From positions 4,712,001 through 4,776,000 of the forward strand of contig NZ_LT907842.1 of assembly GCF_900215245.1 (NCBI RefSeq): a stretch of 64,000 bases of DNA. Direction: 5' to 3'. The stretch comes from Pseudomonas fluorescens. GTDB lineage: Bacteria > Pseudomonadota > Gammaproteobacteria > Pseudomonadales > Pseudomonadaceae. The notes under the pieces were generated by a model, which worked only from the letters and a program-made list of their open reading frames with translations, did not search any database and was not told the origin of the DNA. A program made the translations under genes and the position numbers. Within the stretch, counting starts at the first letter, position 1; each line of letters opens with the position of its first letter. Below are positions 7,483 to 16,778 of this stretch, piece after piece.

Positions 7483-8681
7483 CACTCGGTATAGGCAGTT
7501 TTTGGTTTTCCATCTTTATCTAGTATTACTCGTGCTTTGCGTTGTTGACTATATTGCAGGTCGCCACTGGAATACCCTTCACCAATCACTCTTCCCATGT
7601 CCATCGGCTCCAATGATGCTGCATGACCGTTTCTTCTAAATATTAGCTGTGCTCGATATATCGAATTCAACTGATCCCTATGGCTCAGGTAATGCGTTGC
7701 TGCAGGTGGGTATTTAGGTTCTCCTTTTTTCTTACCTGATGTGTAAATCTCAACAATTCCTGTTGTTGGGTTTTTTGCTGATCTGACTCTTTCGAGCTGA
7801 GATTCAAATGTTGTCTGGGCGCCGTGTTTTTCTAAAAAATGTGCGCCTGGTGTCTCCTCTTCGAGCTTGTCCAAGCGTCTGTAGGTATTTGCTTCTGCGA
7901 GCTCATCAATTTTTGCCAGTCGTTCCGCACGTGTCAGTTGAGGTAACGCGGGCTCTCCGTGATGTACACCTTTAGTTGAGTTTTGAACGTTAGCGCTTGA
8001 CTTGCAACCATCTCCACTAGGGCATGAGTTTAAGCCTAGCGGATCAATCCACCCTGTAGGGCTCGGCACGTACTGGTACGCGTTAATCCCACCCGCCAGC
8101 TTCACCGGGTCAGGCGTCAGATAGCGACCAATATCCGGATTGTAGTAGCGATGGCGGTTGTAGTGCAGCCCGCTTTCCGCATCGAAGTATTGGCCTTGGA
8201 AGCGCAGCGGGTTGTCGATTTTGCTGACGTCGAGGCGGGCAATCTCACCATAGGCGCGGTAGTGCGCCGACCAGACGATTTCACCGTCTGGGTCTGTAAG
8301 CTCCTGCGGTGTTCCGAGGTGGTCGAGTTGGTAGTGGAAGGGCTGGGTGTCTTTAGGGCCAAAGCCTTCCAGCAGTGCCAAAGGCCTAAAACTGTCCGGT
8401 TCGTAGAGGTAACTGCGATGGCGATCCGCGTGATGCTCGGCAATCAGCTTGTCGCCTTGCCAAAAAAACTCTGTCGTTATGCCTCCAACGGTTTTGCTGA
8501 TCCGTCGCCCAAACGGGTCATAGCGATAGCTGGCTGTTTTTCCGTTCGGCTGGGTGATGCCTATCAACCGGTGCTGGCAGTCGTAGCGGTATTCAGTAAC
8601 GAGTTGATGGCCTTTGCCACGTCGCTGACGGATCAGGTTGCCAAAGGCGTCATAGTCGTAATGATGATCGCCCTGGATCAT
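7482..8681 (-). CDS. Orphan Rhs tip 2: core fragment plus unrecognised toxin domain
   Basis: 399 residues. About 210 N-terminal residues repeat the end of the main Rhs core, up to the DPLGL cleavage boundary. A unique C-terminus of about 185 residues follows, with His-containing segments GAHFLEKHGAQTTFESQLER and AATHYLSHRDQL, typical of small polymorphic toxin domains. I cannot name its activity. There is no full-length Rhs N-terminus, ribosome site or promoter in view, and homology continues upstream of the apparent start to 8779. It is therefore a displaced tip that would act only after recombination. Its immunity gene overlaps its stop codon. Confidence 0.75.
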   Translation of the reverse strand: MIQGDHHYDYDAFGNLIRQRRGKGHQLVTEYRYDCQHRLIGITQPNGKTASYRYDPFGRRISKTVGGITTEFFWQGDKLIAEHHADRHRSYLYEPDSFRPLALLEGFGPKDTQPFHYQLDHLGTPQELTDPDGEIVWSAHYRAYGEIARLDVSKIDNPLRFQGQYFDAESGLHYNRHRYYNPDIGRYLTPDPVKLAGGINAYQYVPSPTGWIDPLGLNSCPSGDGCKSSANVQNSTKGVHHGEPALPQLTRAERLAKIDELAEANTYRRLDKLEEETPGAHFLEKHGAQTTFESQLERVRSAKNPTTGIVEIYTSGKKKGEPKYPPAATHYLSHRDQLNSIYRAQLIFRRNGHAASLEPMDMGRVIGEGYSSGDLQYSQQRKARVILDKDGKPKTAYTE

Positions 8682-8779
8682 CAGGCGGTTGCCGGCAACG
8701 ATGTCCGGGCCGTGGCCGAAGCGTTCCTGTGCGTCTCGTGGGTGATCGGCCCGAGTCAGACGGGCGAGGGGATCGTAGT
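8065..8779 (-). repeat. Rhs core direct repeat, copy 2
   Basis: About 715 bases matching 9631-10380 of the main Rhs gene. One in-frame 36-base deletion, near 8710, removes 12 codons around the QDRPGPD segment. Homology then breaks near 8779. Confidence 0.9.
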
Positions 8780-8868
8780 AGTGGTACCTCGTCCGCTCCT
8801 ATTGGGGCCGCTTCGCAGCTCAACGCAAGCTCGCTAACTACAAGGTTTTCTGCTGCCTTATTTGTTTT

Positions 8869-9174
8869 TTATTTAGAACTTTGTTTTTTCAGGGTTGAGG
8901 CCACATGCTTCAACCACGTTCGAGCGTCCTTCCATTCGTTAAGATAATAGTAGTAGCATCCGATGTCGGCGAATAAGTAGTCTTGAAGCTCTTGCTCCGT
9001 CTTGTTGGTCATTATTAATCTGTCTAACTCTGACTGTACTTCGGATAGTACGTCCGCAGAAATGTCGGAGATGAAAAAGTCAATTACATCATCTGCGCTC
9101 TTGTGGTCGTACGCCCAATCTTGATTAAAATAGCCTGCAAGGAATTGCTGTAGCTCAGGATAGTCTTGGTTCAT
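8869..9174 (-). CDS. Contact-dependent growth inhibition immunity protein (CdiI-like)
   Basis: A 101-residue acidic protein starting MNQDYPELQQFLAGYFNQDW, a pattern I associate with the CdiI_2 type of immunity proteins. Its ATG overlaps the stop of the main Rhs gene (ATGA), so toxin and antidote are translationally coupled. It should bind and block the RNase A-like tip in the cytoplasm. About 200 bases of non-coding sequence separate it from the next displaced tip. Confidence 0.85.
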   Translation of the reverse strand: MNQDYPELQQFLAGYFNQDWAYDHKSADDVIDFFISDISADVLSEVQSELDRLIMTNKTEQELQDYLFADIGCYYYYLNEWKDARTWLKHVASTLKKQSSK

Positions 9175-12100
9175 GGGTTTGGAAATCCAGTGTGAATTCG
9201 GTAGCCATTATGCATGTTGTTATCTCTGCGAATGACAAGGTGAATTTCCGTTCCGGGAACGGAAATTGTTGTGTTCTTTTTAAAACTGGTGCCTATAGGG
9301 TGTTTGACTTTTTGAATAATGACAATTTGGTTGTTTTGCCCTTCGAGAAAGTTGCTGATCTTGGTTTTGTTGTCATCTAATACGTTTGATATCGCTAACT
9401 CTGCCGAAGTGCGATCATGAAAAGTCGAAGCTGCTGGGATGTTTGGTTGTTGTTGCAAACGATCCAGCAATTGCCTATCAGTTCTACCGATGTGTCTTTG
9501 CATCAAATGCCCTCCCGCCCGTTCATGTGCAGCTAACCCCCCACCTGGAACTATTTTGCTATACGGGCCTTCAGGACAATTCGTGCTCTTACAACTCAGT
9601 CCCAGGGGATCCACCCATCCCGTCGGATTGGGCACGTACTGGTACGCGTTAATCCCACCCGCCAGCTTCACCGGGTCAGGCGTCAGGTAACGACCAATAT
9701 CCGGATTGTAGTAGCGATGGCGGTTGTAGTGCAGCGCGCTTTCCGGGTCGAAGTATTGGCCTTGGAAGCGTAGCGGGTTGTCGATTTTGCTGACGTCGAG
9801 GCGGGCAATCTCGCCGTAGGCGCGGTAGTGCGCCGACCAGACGATTTCACCGTCTGGGTCTGTAAGCTCCTGCGGTGTTCCGAGGTGGTCGAGTTGGTAG
9901 TGGAAGGGCTGGGTGTCTTTTGGACCAAAGCCTTCCAGCAGTGCCAGCGGGCGGAAGCTGTCCGGTTCGTAGAGGTAACTGCGATGGCGATCCGCGTGAT
10001 GCTCGGCAACCAGCTTGTCGCCTTGCCAAAAAAACTCGGTGGTGATGTCGTCGACGGTTTTGCTGATCCGTCGCCCAAACGGGTCGTAGCGATAGCTGGC
10101 TGTTTGCCCATTGGGCTGGGTGATGCCTATCAACCGGTGCTGGCAGTCGTAGCGGTATTCAGTAACGAGTTGATGGCCTTTGCCACGTCGCTGACGGATC
10201 AGGTTGCCAAAGGCGTCATAGTCGTAATGATGATCGCCCTGGATCATCAGGCGGTTGCCGGCAACGATGTCCGGGCCAGGTCGATCCTGCATCAGCAGGT
10301 TGCCCGCCGGGTCGTGGCCGAAGCGTTCTTGCACGTCTTGCGAGTGATCGGCCCGAGTCAGACGGGCGAGGGGGTCGTAGTGGTAGTCGTGTTGGCCTTT
10401 ACGGGTATCGAGCAGGCGGGTGAGGTTGCCGGTGTTGTCGTAGTCGTATTGGCGCTGGTAGAGAGTGTGTTGCTGTTGGCTGACGGCGTGGGCGTGCAGG
10501 CGGTTTTGTTCGTCGTAGTGGTAGTGGCTGAGGAGCTGGCCTTGTTGGCGCTGGTGTTCGCGACCGGCTTTGAACAGGTGAGAAGTGAGTGTTTCACCAT
10601 TCAGTTCGACGCTGGCAAGGTGGCCGCCTTTGTCGTGGTTGAAGGTGAGGCGGTTGTTGTCCGGCAGACGGAGGTTTTGCAGCTGGCCGCAGGCGTCGTA
10701 GCCATAGCGCAAGGTGCCCCAGCCCTGGTGTTCGGCGGTGAGGCGGTTTTGTGGGTCGTATTCGTAGGCCAGCGCCCAGTGGCCGTCGTCAACGCTGAGG
10801 AGGTTGCCCTGGCGGTCGTAGGCATAATCAACAAGGTTGCCGTCGGGCAGGGTTTTTCGTACGAGGCGGCCGGCGTGGTCTCGCTCGTAGCGGGTGATTA
10901 GCTGACTGCCGTCATCGCCATATTCGGTCTTTTCCGCCAGGTTACCGTTGAGGTCGTAAACGTAGGCGGTGCGCTGGCCATCAAAACCGATTTCCTGCTG
11001 GATCAGGCCATTGGGGTGGTAAGCGAGCTGGTAGGTTTCGCCGACTTCGTTTTCGATGGCGGTCAGCAGCAACCGTACGTTGTCGTAGCGGTAGTTGACC
11101 TGAGTGCCATCGGCATTGATGCGGCGGCTGATCAGGTGCAGGCCGTCGGCGTATTCGTAGCGAGTGACGTGGCCCCGTTCATCGCGTTCGGCGGTGATTT
11201 TTCCGTAGGGGTTGTAGCTGTATTCCCGCGTAGCTCCATCGTGCCGGGTCAGTTTCAGCAGACGCCCGGCGGCGTCCCATTGATACTGGGTTAGCGCTCC
11301 ATGCTCTTCCTCGCGTGTAATCTGCCTACCAAGAGCGTCATAGCGATAGCGTTTGATAGCGCCATTCGGCAGTTGCTCCTCAAGCAACTGACCGCGTTCA
11401 TTCCAGACCAGCCGGTGACAGCTGTTATCCGGATACCAAATCCCGCTCAGTTGCCCGTATTTGTCGTAGCTGCAGTCCGTGACATTCCCGTCGGGATCAG
11501 TCTTGCGAATGACGTCGCCCTGGTCGTTGCGCTCATACTTCCAGACCGCCTCACCACGCCGTACAACCCGTACGAACCCGTTATCGTGCTCGTAGGAAGT
11601 CGGTTCATCCTCCCCAGGAAACAACGCCACCAACCGTCCGGCGTCGTCGTACTGATACGCCGTCACCGCGCCCAACGGGTCTTGCTCGACCGTCAGCCGG
11701 CCTTTGTCGTCATAGGACTTGAAGTGCTCGGCGCCGTCGGGATCAATACGCTGCACCAGCCGCGCGCGCTGGTCATGCACGTAAACTTCGCGACTGCCGT
11801 CAGCGTTGTGAACCGTGACCCGGCCGTTGTCATCCCACGCATAGCGCGTGTCCATCTGCGAAAAGCTGGCCCAGTGCCGGACACAGCGTGCCGCTTTGCC
11901 AGCCCGTTCCCACGCCCAGAAGAAGCTCGCCCCGCCGGCGAGCTGCCGCTCCAGAATGACGTGCTGATCGTCGTACCGATAAACCTCGCTTTCACCGACG
12001 GCGTTGGTCGCTGACACCAGTCGGCCAAGGTCATCGTAGGCGTAGGCAACGACGGTCTGTTCAGTCACCCATTCAAAGGGTTCAGGCCCTTTGGCGCGAT

Positions 12101-13871
12101 GAACCTGGTAGTCCACGGCCGCGATGCGACCAAACGCATAGCGCAAAAACAGCGAGCGGCCCGCACCGTTATCCAGTCGTTCGATTCGCCCCAAACGATC
12201 TCGAACAACCCGCAGGCGGTTGTCATACGCATCGCTGATGGCTGTGAGTAAACCGTCGCGGAAATGGTAGAAACGTGACGCCTGAGCCAGCACCAGTTCA
12301 TCGGGCAAAGCGCCCAAGTAAATCGCGGCTTCGGCCAGGCTGTTGGTAATCACCGGTCGGGTGGCAGAAGGCAAGGGCAGGGCAGTCGAGCGGTTCTCAT
12401 GATCCGTCCACACCACCGAATCGCCATCCACCACCAACCGCTGGGCCAGCGCATGACTCCAGCCAAACCCCAGCCCGCAATCCACGTCCACCGCACTGGT
12501 GCGATACAACCGTGTCCACTCAAACGGCAATATCCCGTCCAGCACACCGTCGGTGAGGGTCAGCAGTTCCTCGCCGGTCACCATCGACACCGGGCAACCG
12601 TTGGTGGCCGTCTTGTCCGCCGGGGCCGCCGCATCGCCGTTCGGGTTCTTACCCGCAGCCGGCACATCGTCGACAGGTTCCTGGCGCACCAATGTCGTCT
12701 GCTGGGTCTTCTTACGAACCGCCGGTACCGGGTTGGAAACCAACTGATCCCCAGCCTTCAACGACACAAGCGGCACGGTCTTGATCTGTGTGGCAGGGCC
12801 ACCGAGCATCAAGGGCTTAACCGCTGCCAGATGCGGCTCCAATATCGGCCCCACCAACTGACCCGCCAGCGTCTGCAACCAGTTGCGCACCCGCCTTGAT
12901 TTGATAGGGCCCAATACCTGAGCACCCAGCCGAAGTTGCACGCCCATACCCCGGGTCGCCCAGATCAGAAACAAGTTGATCAATACTTCGCCGGTGACCT
13001 CTCCCAGCAGCTCATACATGTCTGGCGGTGGAAGCATGCGTATCCAGCCGACCATGGCTGACAGATAGATGAACAACAGCGGTTCGTCGCTGAGTACCAG
13101 CAGACCCTGCGCAATGGCGTCCTTGCCCAGTTTCAGCAGATCGTCAAGTTCGGTTTGGGAGATGTATTGCAGCAACTTTTGGCTGTTGGTTCTGATATCC
13201 GCCAGCAGGTCATACAGTTGCGTAAAGTTGTCCCACAGGTTGTAGAACGCTTGGCTGATCCCACTGGCAAATGCCACGCCTTGCATCGCGCTACGCTCAA
13301 TAGGCGTGGCGTTTGCAAAGTCGGTCCATTGGGCGCTTGAGGTCTTAGTCCACTCATCGCGCAGGCGAACTTCCAACTCCGCAATCACCGACTGATAAGA
13401 CGCATACAACGCCTTGACGTGATCTTTGGAAACGTTGGGGTAAAACGTAATTTGGTATCGCTGATCACGTGTGCATTCTCTGACTTCAAGAATGCCGCTG
13501 GGGCCGATGGTGTGATGGATGGGCGGCCCTGTCGGGCTGCCATCTACGGCAATGGCTTGCAGCATCACCGGCGTATTGCCGATCGGCACGAACTGCGTGC
13601 TTTCGAACATATGCACCAGGGTCAAGGAACCCTGGGCCTTGCACATCGCAACTGTGGGGCTTGGCGCTTTGGAAGAGACCGGCGCTACCAGTGCGACGTC
13701 TTCTCCAACCTTGAACACCTGCTCCACTTCCAGCGCCGAACCACTCCAGAAGCTCTCGGCCCATTGGTCAAAAGTGTTCAGGCACTCTCGAAAATCACGG
13801 AAGACGCTTTCAACATCCGGTGCTTTGGCATCCATGGGGGCCAGGACAAACCTGGCAATGACCGGAATCAT
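9171..13871 (-). CDS. Rhs polymorphic toxin with RNase A-like C-terminal tip
   Basis: 1566 residues. An N-terminal part with two hydrophobic segments (about 265-310) is followed by the DUF6531-type start of the Rhs shell (NGCPVSMVTGEELLTLTDG, about 440). Many YD repeats (about 600-1250) and the core end with DPLGL near 1425 follow. The 141-residue tip has GGLAAHERAGGHLMQRHIGR, AASTFHDRTSAE and a final RIHTGFPNP. This pattern matches the bacterial RNase A-like CdiA-CT family, with His residues for RNA cleavage. No PAAR motif is visible at the N-terminus and no T6SS gene lies in the window, so the delivery route is unknown. Confidence 0.88.
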   Translation of the reverse strand: MIPVIARFVLAPMDAKAPDVESVFRDFRECLNTFDQWAESFWSGSALEVEQVFKVGEDVALVAPVSSKAPSPTVAMCKAQGSLTLVHMFESTQFVPIGNTPVMLQAIAVDGSPTGPPIHHTIGPSGILEVRECTRDQRYQITFYPNVSKDHVKALYASYQSVIAELEVRLRDEWTKTSSAQWTDFANATPIERSAMQGVAFASGISQAFYNLWDNFTQLYDLLADIRTNSQKLLQYISQTELDDLLKLGKDAIAQGLLVLSDEPLLFIYLSAMVGWIRMLPPPDMYELLGEVTGEVLINLFLIWATRGMGVQLRLGAQVLGPIKSRRVRNWLQTLAGQLVGPILEPHLAAVKPLMLGGPATQIKTVPLVSLKAGDQLVSNPVPAVRKKTQQTTLVRQEPVDDVPAAGKNPNGDAAAPADKTATNGCPVSMVTGEELLTLTDGVLDGILPFEWTRLYRTSAVDVDCGLGFGWSHALAQRLVVDGDSVVWTDHENRSTALPLPSATRPVITNSLAEAAIYLGALPDELVLAQASRFYHFRDGLLTAISDAYDNRLRVVRDRLGRIERLDNGAGRSLFLRYAFGRIAAVDYQVHRAKGPEPFEWVTEQTVVAYAYDDLGRLVSATNAVGESEVYRYDDQHVILERQLAGGASFFWAWERAGKAARCVRHWASFSQMDTRYAWDDNGRVTVHNADGSREVYVHDQRARLVQRIDPDGAEHFKSYDDKGRLTVEQDPLGAVTAYQYDDAGRLVALFPGEDEPTSYEHDNGFVRVVRRGEAVWKYERNDQGDVIRKTDPDGNVTDCSYDKYGQLSGIWYPDNSCHRLVWNERGQLLEEQLPNGAIKRYRYDALGRQITREEEHGALTQYQWDAAGRLLKLTRHDGATREYSYNPYGKITAERDERGHVTRYEYADGLHLISRRINADGTQVNYRYDNVRLLLTAIENEVGETYQLAYHPNGLIQQEIGFDGQRTAYVYDLNGNLAEKTEYGDDGSQLITRYERDHAGRLVRKTLPDGNLVDYAYDRQGNLLSVDDGHWALAYEYDPQNRLTAEHQGWGTLRYGYDACGQLQNLRLPDNNRLTFNHDKGGHLASVELNGETLTSHLFKAGREHQRQQGQLLSHYHYDEQNRLHAHAVSQQQHTLYQRQYDYDNTGNLTRLLDTRKGQHDYHYDPLARLTRADHSQDVQERFGHDPAGNLLMQDRPGPDIVAGNRLMIQGDHHYDYDAFGNLIRQRRGKGHQLVTEYRYDCQHRLIGITQPNGQTASYRYDPFGRRISKTVDDITTEFFWQGDKLVAEHHADRHRSYLYEPDSFRPLALLEGFGPKDTQPFHYQLDHLGTPQELTDPDGEIVWSAHYRAYGEIARLDVSKIDNPLRFQGQYFDPESALHYNRHRYYNPDIGRYLTPDPVKLAGGINAYQYVPNPTGWVDPLGLSCKSTNCPEGPYSKIVPGGGLAAHERAGGHLMQRHIGRTDRQLLDRLQQQPNIPAASTFHDRTSAELAISNVLDDNKTKISNFLEGQNNQIVIIQKVKHPIGTSFKKNTTISVPGTEIHLVIRRDNNMHNGYRIHTGFPNP
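9631..10380 (-). repeat. Rhs core direct repeat, copy 1 (in the full-length gene)
   Basis: The 750-base segment encoding the last third of the Rhs core; both orphan tips carry near-identical copies. These stretches are long enough for RecA-mediated exchange that would swap the RNase A-like tip for a stored one. Confidence 0.9.
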
Positions 13872-14220
13872 GGGTAGGCACCGTCACCCGGCGCCCTAAC
13901 AAAGAAAACCATCCGCAATCCCTCGCACTGTTGAGTCAGGCGAAGGACTTTGCAGAGGTTTTAAGGAGAGATCTGTAGAGCTTGTCCGGCTGTTACGTGG
14001 GAAGTTTCAACGGCTTTTGTCCTCTTCTGCCCAAACACCAGACGGCATAGCGCGGCGGGTCCACGCTGTCAGTCAAGGTATTGCCGCCCGTATACGGCAA
14101 GGCTTCGGCGCCAGCCCGCGAACAAAGCACTGTCCTATGTATAGAACGAATAAGGCCACGTTTGCCGGCTAGTGCTCAAACGCCAGCAGCCTTATGGTGG
14201 TCGTACTTTGGAGGTACACC
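13872..14220. other. Intergenic region between divergent rhs and pirin genes
   Basis: About 350 bases without a credible gene. It must hold the promoter of the leftward Rhs gene and that of the rightward pirin gene. I see no confident -35/-10 pair. A good ribosome site, GGAGGT, lies at the right end just before the pirin ATG. Confidence 0.5.
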
Positions 14221-15087
14221 ATGAAAAAACTCATCGGCATCTACACCAGCCCTCGCGCCCATTGGGTCGGCGACGGCTTCCCGGTGCGCACGCTGTTTTC
14301 CTACGACTCGATGGGCAAGCACATCAGCCCATTCCTGTTGCTGGACCACGCTGGTCCCGCCGATTTCACGCCCACCGATCAACGTCGCGGCGTCGGCCAA
14401 CACCCGCATCGCGGCTTTGAAACCGTGACCATCGTGTATGACGGCGAAGTCGAGCACCGGGATTCCACCGGCGCCGGTGGCAAGATCGGCCCCGGCGATG
14501 TGCAATGGATGACAGCCGCGAAAGGCATCATCCATGAAGAGTTTCATTCCGAAGCCTTTGCCCGTAGCGGCGGGGCGTTGGAAATGGTGCAACTGTGGGT
14601 CAACCTGCCAGCCAAGGACAAAATGGCCGACGCCGGTTACCAGACCATTGTCGACGGTGACATCCCTGTGCTGCCGCTGGCCAACGACGCCGGGCAACTG
14701 CGCCTGATCGCCGGTGAATTCGCCGGTACTCATGGCCCTGCGCGCACCTTTACGCCAATTGACGTGTGGGACGTGCGCCTGAATGCCGGTAAAGCGGTGA
14801 CGCTGGACCTGCACGCCGGGCGCAATACTGCGCTGGTGATTCTGCGCGGCACGGTGCTGGTCAATGGCGAAGAAGTGGCGCGCCAAGGGCAATTGGCGTT
14901 GTTCGAGCGCGAGGGTGATCAGCTCACGCTGGAGGCCAACGATGACGCTAAAGTGTTGCTGCTCAGCGGCGAGCCGATTGACGAGCCTATCGTCGGCCAC
15001 GGCCCGTTCGTGATGAACACCGAGCAGGAAATCCACCAGGCGTTTGCCGACTTCCAGTCGGGGCGTTTCGGGCAGATGGCGGGCTGA
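14221..15087 (+). CDS. Pirin family protein (bicupin)
   Basis: 288 residues with the pirin bicupin plan. The N-terminal cupin carries the metal-site segment QHPHRGFETVTIV (His, His, Glu), followed by AAKGIIHEEFHS with further His ligands. The C-terminal cupin (about 180-260) has no such cluster. Bacterial pirins bind Fe or Mn; some oxidise quercetin and others modulate metabolic enzymes. The start was set at MKKLIGIYTS because GGAGGT lies eight bases upstream, rather than nine codons earlier. A REPIN follows the stop. Confidence 0.9.
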   Translation: MKKLIGIYTSPRAHWVGDGFPVRTLFSYDSMGKHISPFLLLDHAGPADFTPTDQRRGVGQHPHRGFETVTIVYDGEVEHRDSTGAGGKIGPGDVQWMTAAKGIIHEEFHSEAFARSGGALEMVQLWVNLPAKDKMADAGYQTIVDGDIPVLPLANDAGQLRLIAGEFAGTHGPARTFTPIDVWDVRLNAGKAVTLDLHAGRNTALVILRGTVLVNGEEVARQGQLALFEREGDQLTLEANDDAKVLLLSGEPIDEPIVGHGPFVMNTEQEIHQAFADFQSGRFGQMAG

Positions 15088-15107
15088 TTGCCGGGCGCAA
15101 TACCCCT

Positions 15108-15192
15108 GTGGGAGCGGGCTTGCCTGCGATGCAGGCACCTCGGTGTATCCGTTGCACCGAGGTGATGCTATCGCAGGCAAGCCCGCTCCCAC
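15108..15192. repeat. REPIN (paired inverted REP elements)
   Basis: GTGGGAGCGGGCTTGCCTGC at the left is mirrored by its complement at the right end. An inner stem ACCTCGGTG/CACCGAGGT also forms. The 85-base element is a textbook fluorescent-pseudomonad REPIN doublet and probably folds in the mRNA 3' of pirin. Confidence 0.92.
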
Positions 15193-15255
15193 ATTTTGTT
15201 TTCCAGCGTTCCTGTTTCATGCGATCTTCTGGGCATTCGCCCTGGAGTCGCCTGG

Positions 15256-16701
15256 ATGCCCTCATTTATCGCTGATCACCCGATGTTGTGCGCCGTGGCG
15301 CTGATCTTTATCGATATCGCTGTGTGGCGCCTTATTTCCGCCAACCTCGCCAACTGGAAACTCGCAGCGCGCTTGGCGATTTTTGCCGTTTACAGCGCCG
15401 TGTTGTTCAACGACGGCATGAACCCCATGCAACTCGCGCCGTATGCCGACAACACCGCCTTGCACCTGGCCGCCACGGGGTTGCAGATCGGCTGGTGGCT
15501 GTTCGCTGCGCGCACCCTCACGGTGTTGCTCGGCACGGTGATGATGAATCGGGTCGGGCACGGCGGGCGGTTGTTGCAGGACCTGATCGGCGCAGTGATT
15601 TTCCTGATCGCGATCATTGCCGCCATGGCTTATGTGCTCGACCTGCCCGTCAAGGGCGTGCTCGCCACCTCCGGCGCCGTGGCGATCATCGTCGGCCTGG
15701 CGTTGCAAAGCACCTTGAGCGATGTGTTTTCCGGGATCGTCCTCAACACCACCAAGCCCTATCAGGTCGATGACTGGATTTCTATCGACGGCACCGAAGG
15801 CCGCGTCACCGACATCGACTGGCGCGCCACACGCCTGGAGACTTCCCAGGGCAGCATGGCGGTGATCCCCAACTCGCTGGCGGCCAAAGCCAAGATCATC
15901 AACTTCTCACGCCCGGCGGACATGTTCGGCCTGGCGGTGAGCCTGCAAGTCAGCCCCCATGCGCGCCCGCAAACCGTGATCGAGGCGCTGGAGCGCGCCA
16001 TGCAAGGTTGCCGACCCCTGCTGGCCAAACCCGCGCCCAGCGTGGCGTTCAAAACCTCGGCCAGTGGCGGCGTTGACTATGAGATCAGTGGGTTTGTACC
16101 GGCCATGGGCCTCAAACGCGAAGTACGCAACCAGCTTTACGATTTGGCGTTCCGGCACCTGCAAGCGGCGGGCGTAGGCCTGTTGTCCGCCACCGAAAGC
16201 AGCGCGCCACCGGCGATGTCCGCTGCGCGGGCCTTGCTGGAGCGCTCGTCGATTTTCTCCACTCTGCGCCAGGAAGAGAAAGACACCTTCAGCCAGAACA
16301 TGACCCTGCACACCTACCGCGCTGGCGAGATGATCTTGCCGGCGGGCGAGGTCAGCGACCATTTGTTCATCGTCGAGTCCGGCGTGGTCTCGGTGATGTT
16401 GGTCAAGGGTGGCCACAAGTTCGAAGCCGGGCGCATGGGGCCGGGCGAGGTGATTGGCGAGGCGGGGATTTTGTCGGATGAGGCGACGCTGGCGGATTTC
16501 TCGGCCAAGACCTTCTGCACGCTGTACCGCATCGAAAGGGAATACCTCAAACCTTGCCTGGATGCGCGGCATGACATCAGCGAAGCCATGAAGGCGCTGC
16601 TGGATTTCCGTGTGCACACGGCGCAGGCCCTGACCCGGGAAACGCCGGCGGTGCCGGTCAAGAAAGGCTTTTTGCAGTGGCTGCGCAATCGCGGGCTGTA
16701 G
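15256..16701 (+). CDS. MscS family mechanosensitive channel with cyclic nucleotide-binding domain
   Basis: 481 residues. About four membrane helices lie in the first 150 residues. The MscS pore region and beta domain follow (GALVAIIVGLALQSTLSDVF-like segment near 140-160, then QVDDWISIDGTEGRVTDI). After a linker, a cNMP-binding domain occupies about 330-440 (AGEMILPAGEVSDHLFIVES, GPGEVIGEAGILSDEATLAD). Channels of this MscS-CNMP kind gate on tension and may be tuned by cAMP or similar nucleotides. The start is the ATG with GGAG nine bases upstream; a longer frame from 15196 would begin inside REPIN-flanking sequence. Confidence 0.9.
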   Translation: MPSFIADHPMLCAVALIFIDIAVWRLISANLANWKLAARLAIFAVYSAVLFNDGMNPMQLAPYADNTALHLAATGLQIGWWLFAARTLTVLLGTVMMNRVGHGGRLLQDLIGAVIFLIAIIAAMAYVLDLPVKGVLATSGAVAIIVGLALQSTLSDVFSGIVLNTTKPYQVDDWISIDGTEGRVTDIDWRATRLETSQGSMAVIPNSLAAKAKIINFSRPADMFGLAVSLQVSPHARPQTVIEALERAMQGCRPLLAKPAPSVAFKTSASGGVDYEISGFVPAMGLKREVRNQLYDLAFRHLQAAGVGLLSATESSAPPAMSAARALLERSSIFSTLRQEEKDTFSQNMTLHTYRAGEMILPAGEVSDHLFIVESGVVSVMLVKGGHKFEAGRMGPGEVIGEAGILSDEATLADFSAKTFCTLYRIEREYLKPCLDARHDISEAMKALLDFRVHTAQALTRETPAVPVKKGFLQWLRNRGL

Positions 16702-16778
16702 CCGGTCATTGCGGGAAAACCCGAACGTCGTGCGGATCACTGACGTGCGCGCCGCGGTGGGCGCGCACGGTTCGTTGA

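Noticed and set aside
9828..10901. Long plus-strand open frame opposite the Rhs gene
   Set aside because: Codon structure follows the Rhs gene on the other strand; the translation is low-complexity Val/Ala/Gly text produced by the repeated YD codons, without motif or ribosome site.
9600..12600. Rhs repeats as a CRISPR or tandem-repeat array
   Set aside because: The repetition is at protein level (YD motifs) inside one open frame, without constant-length repeats and spacers.
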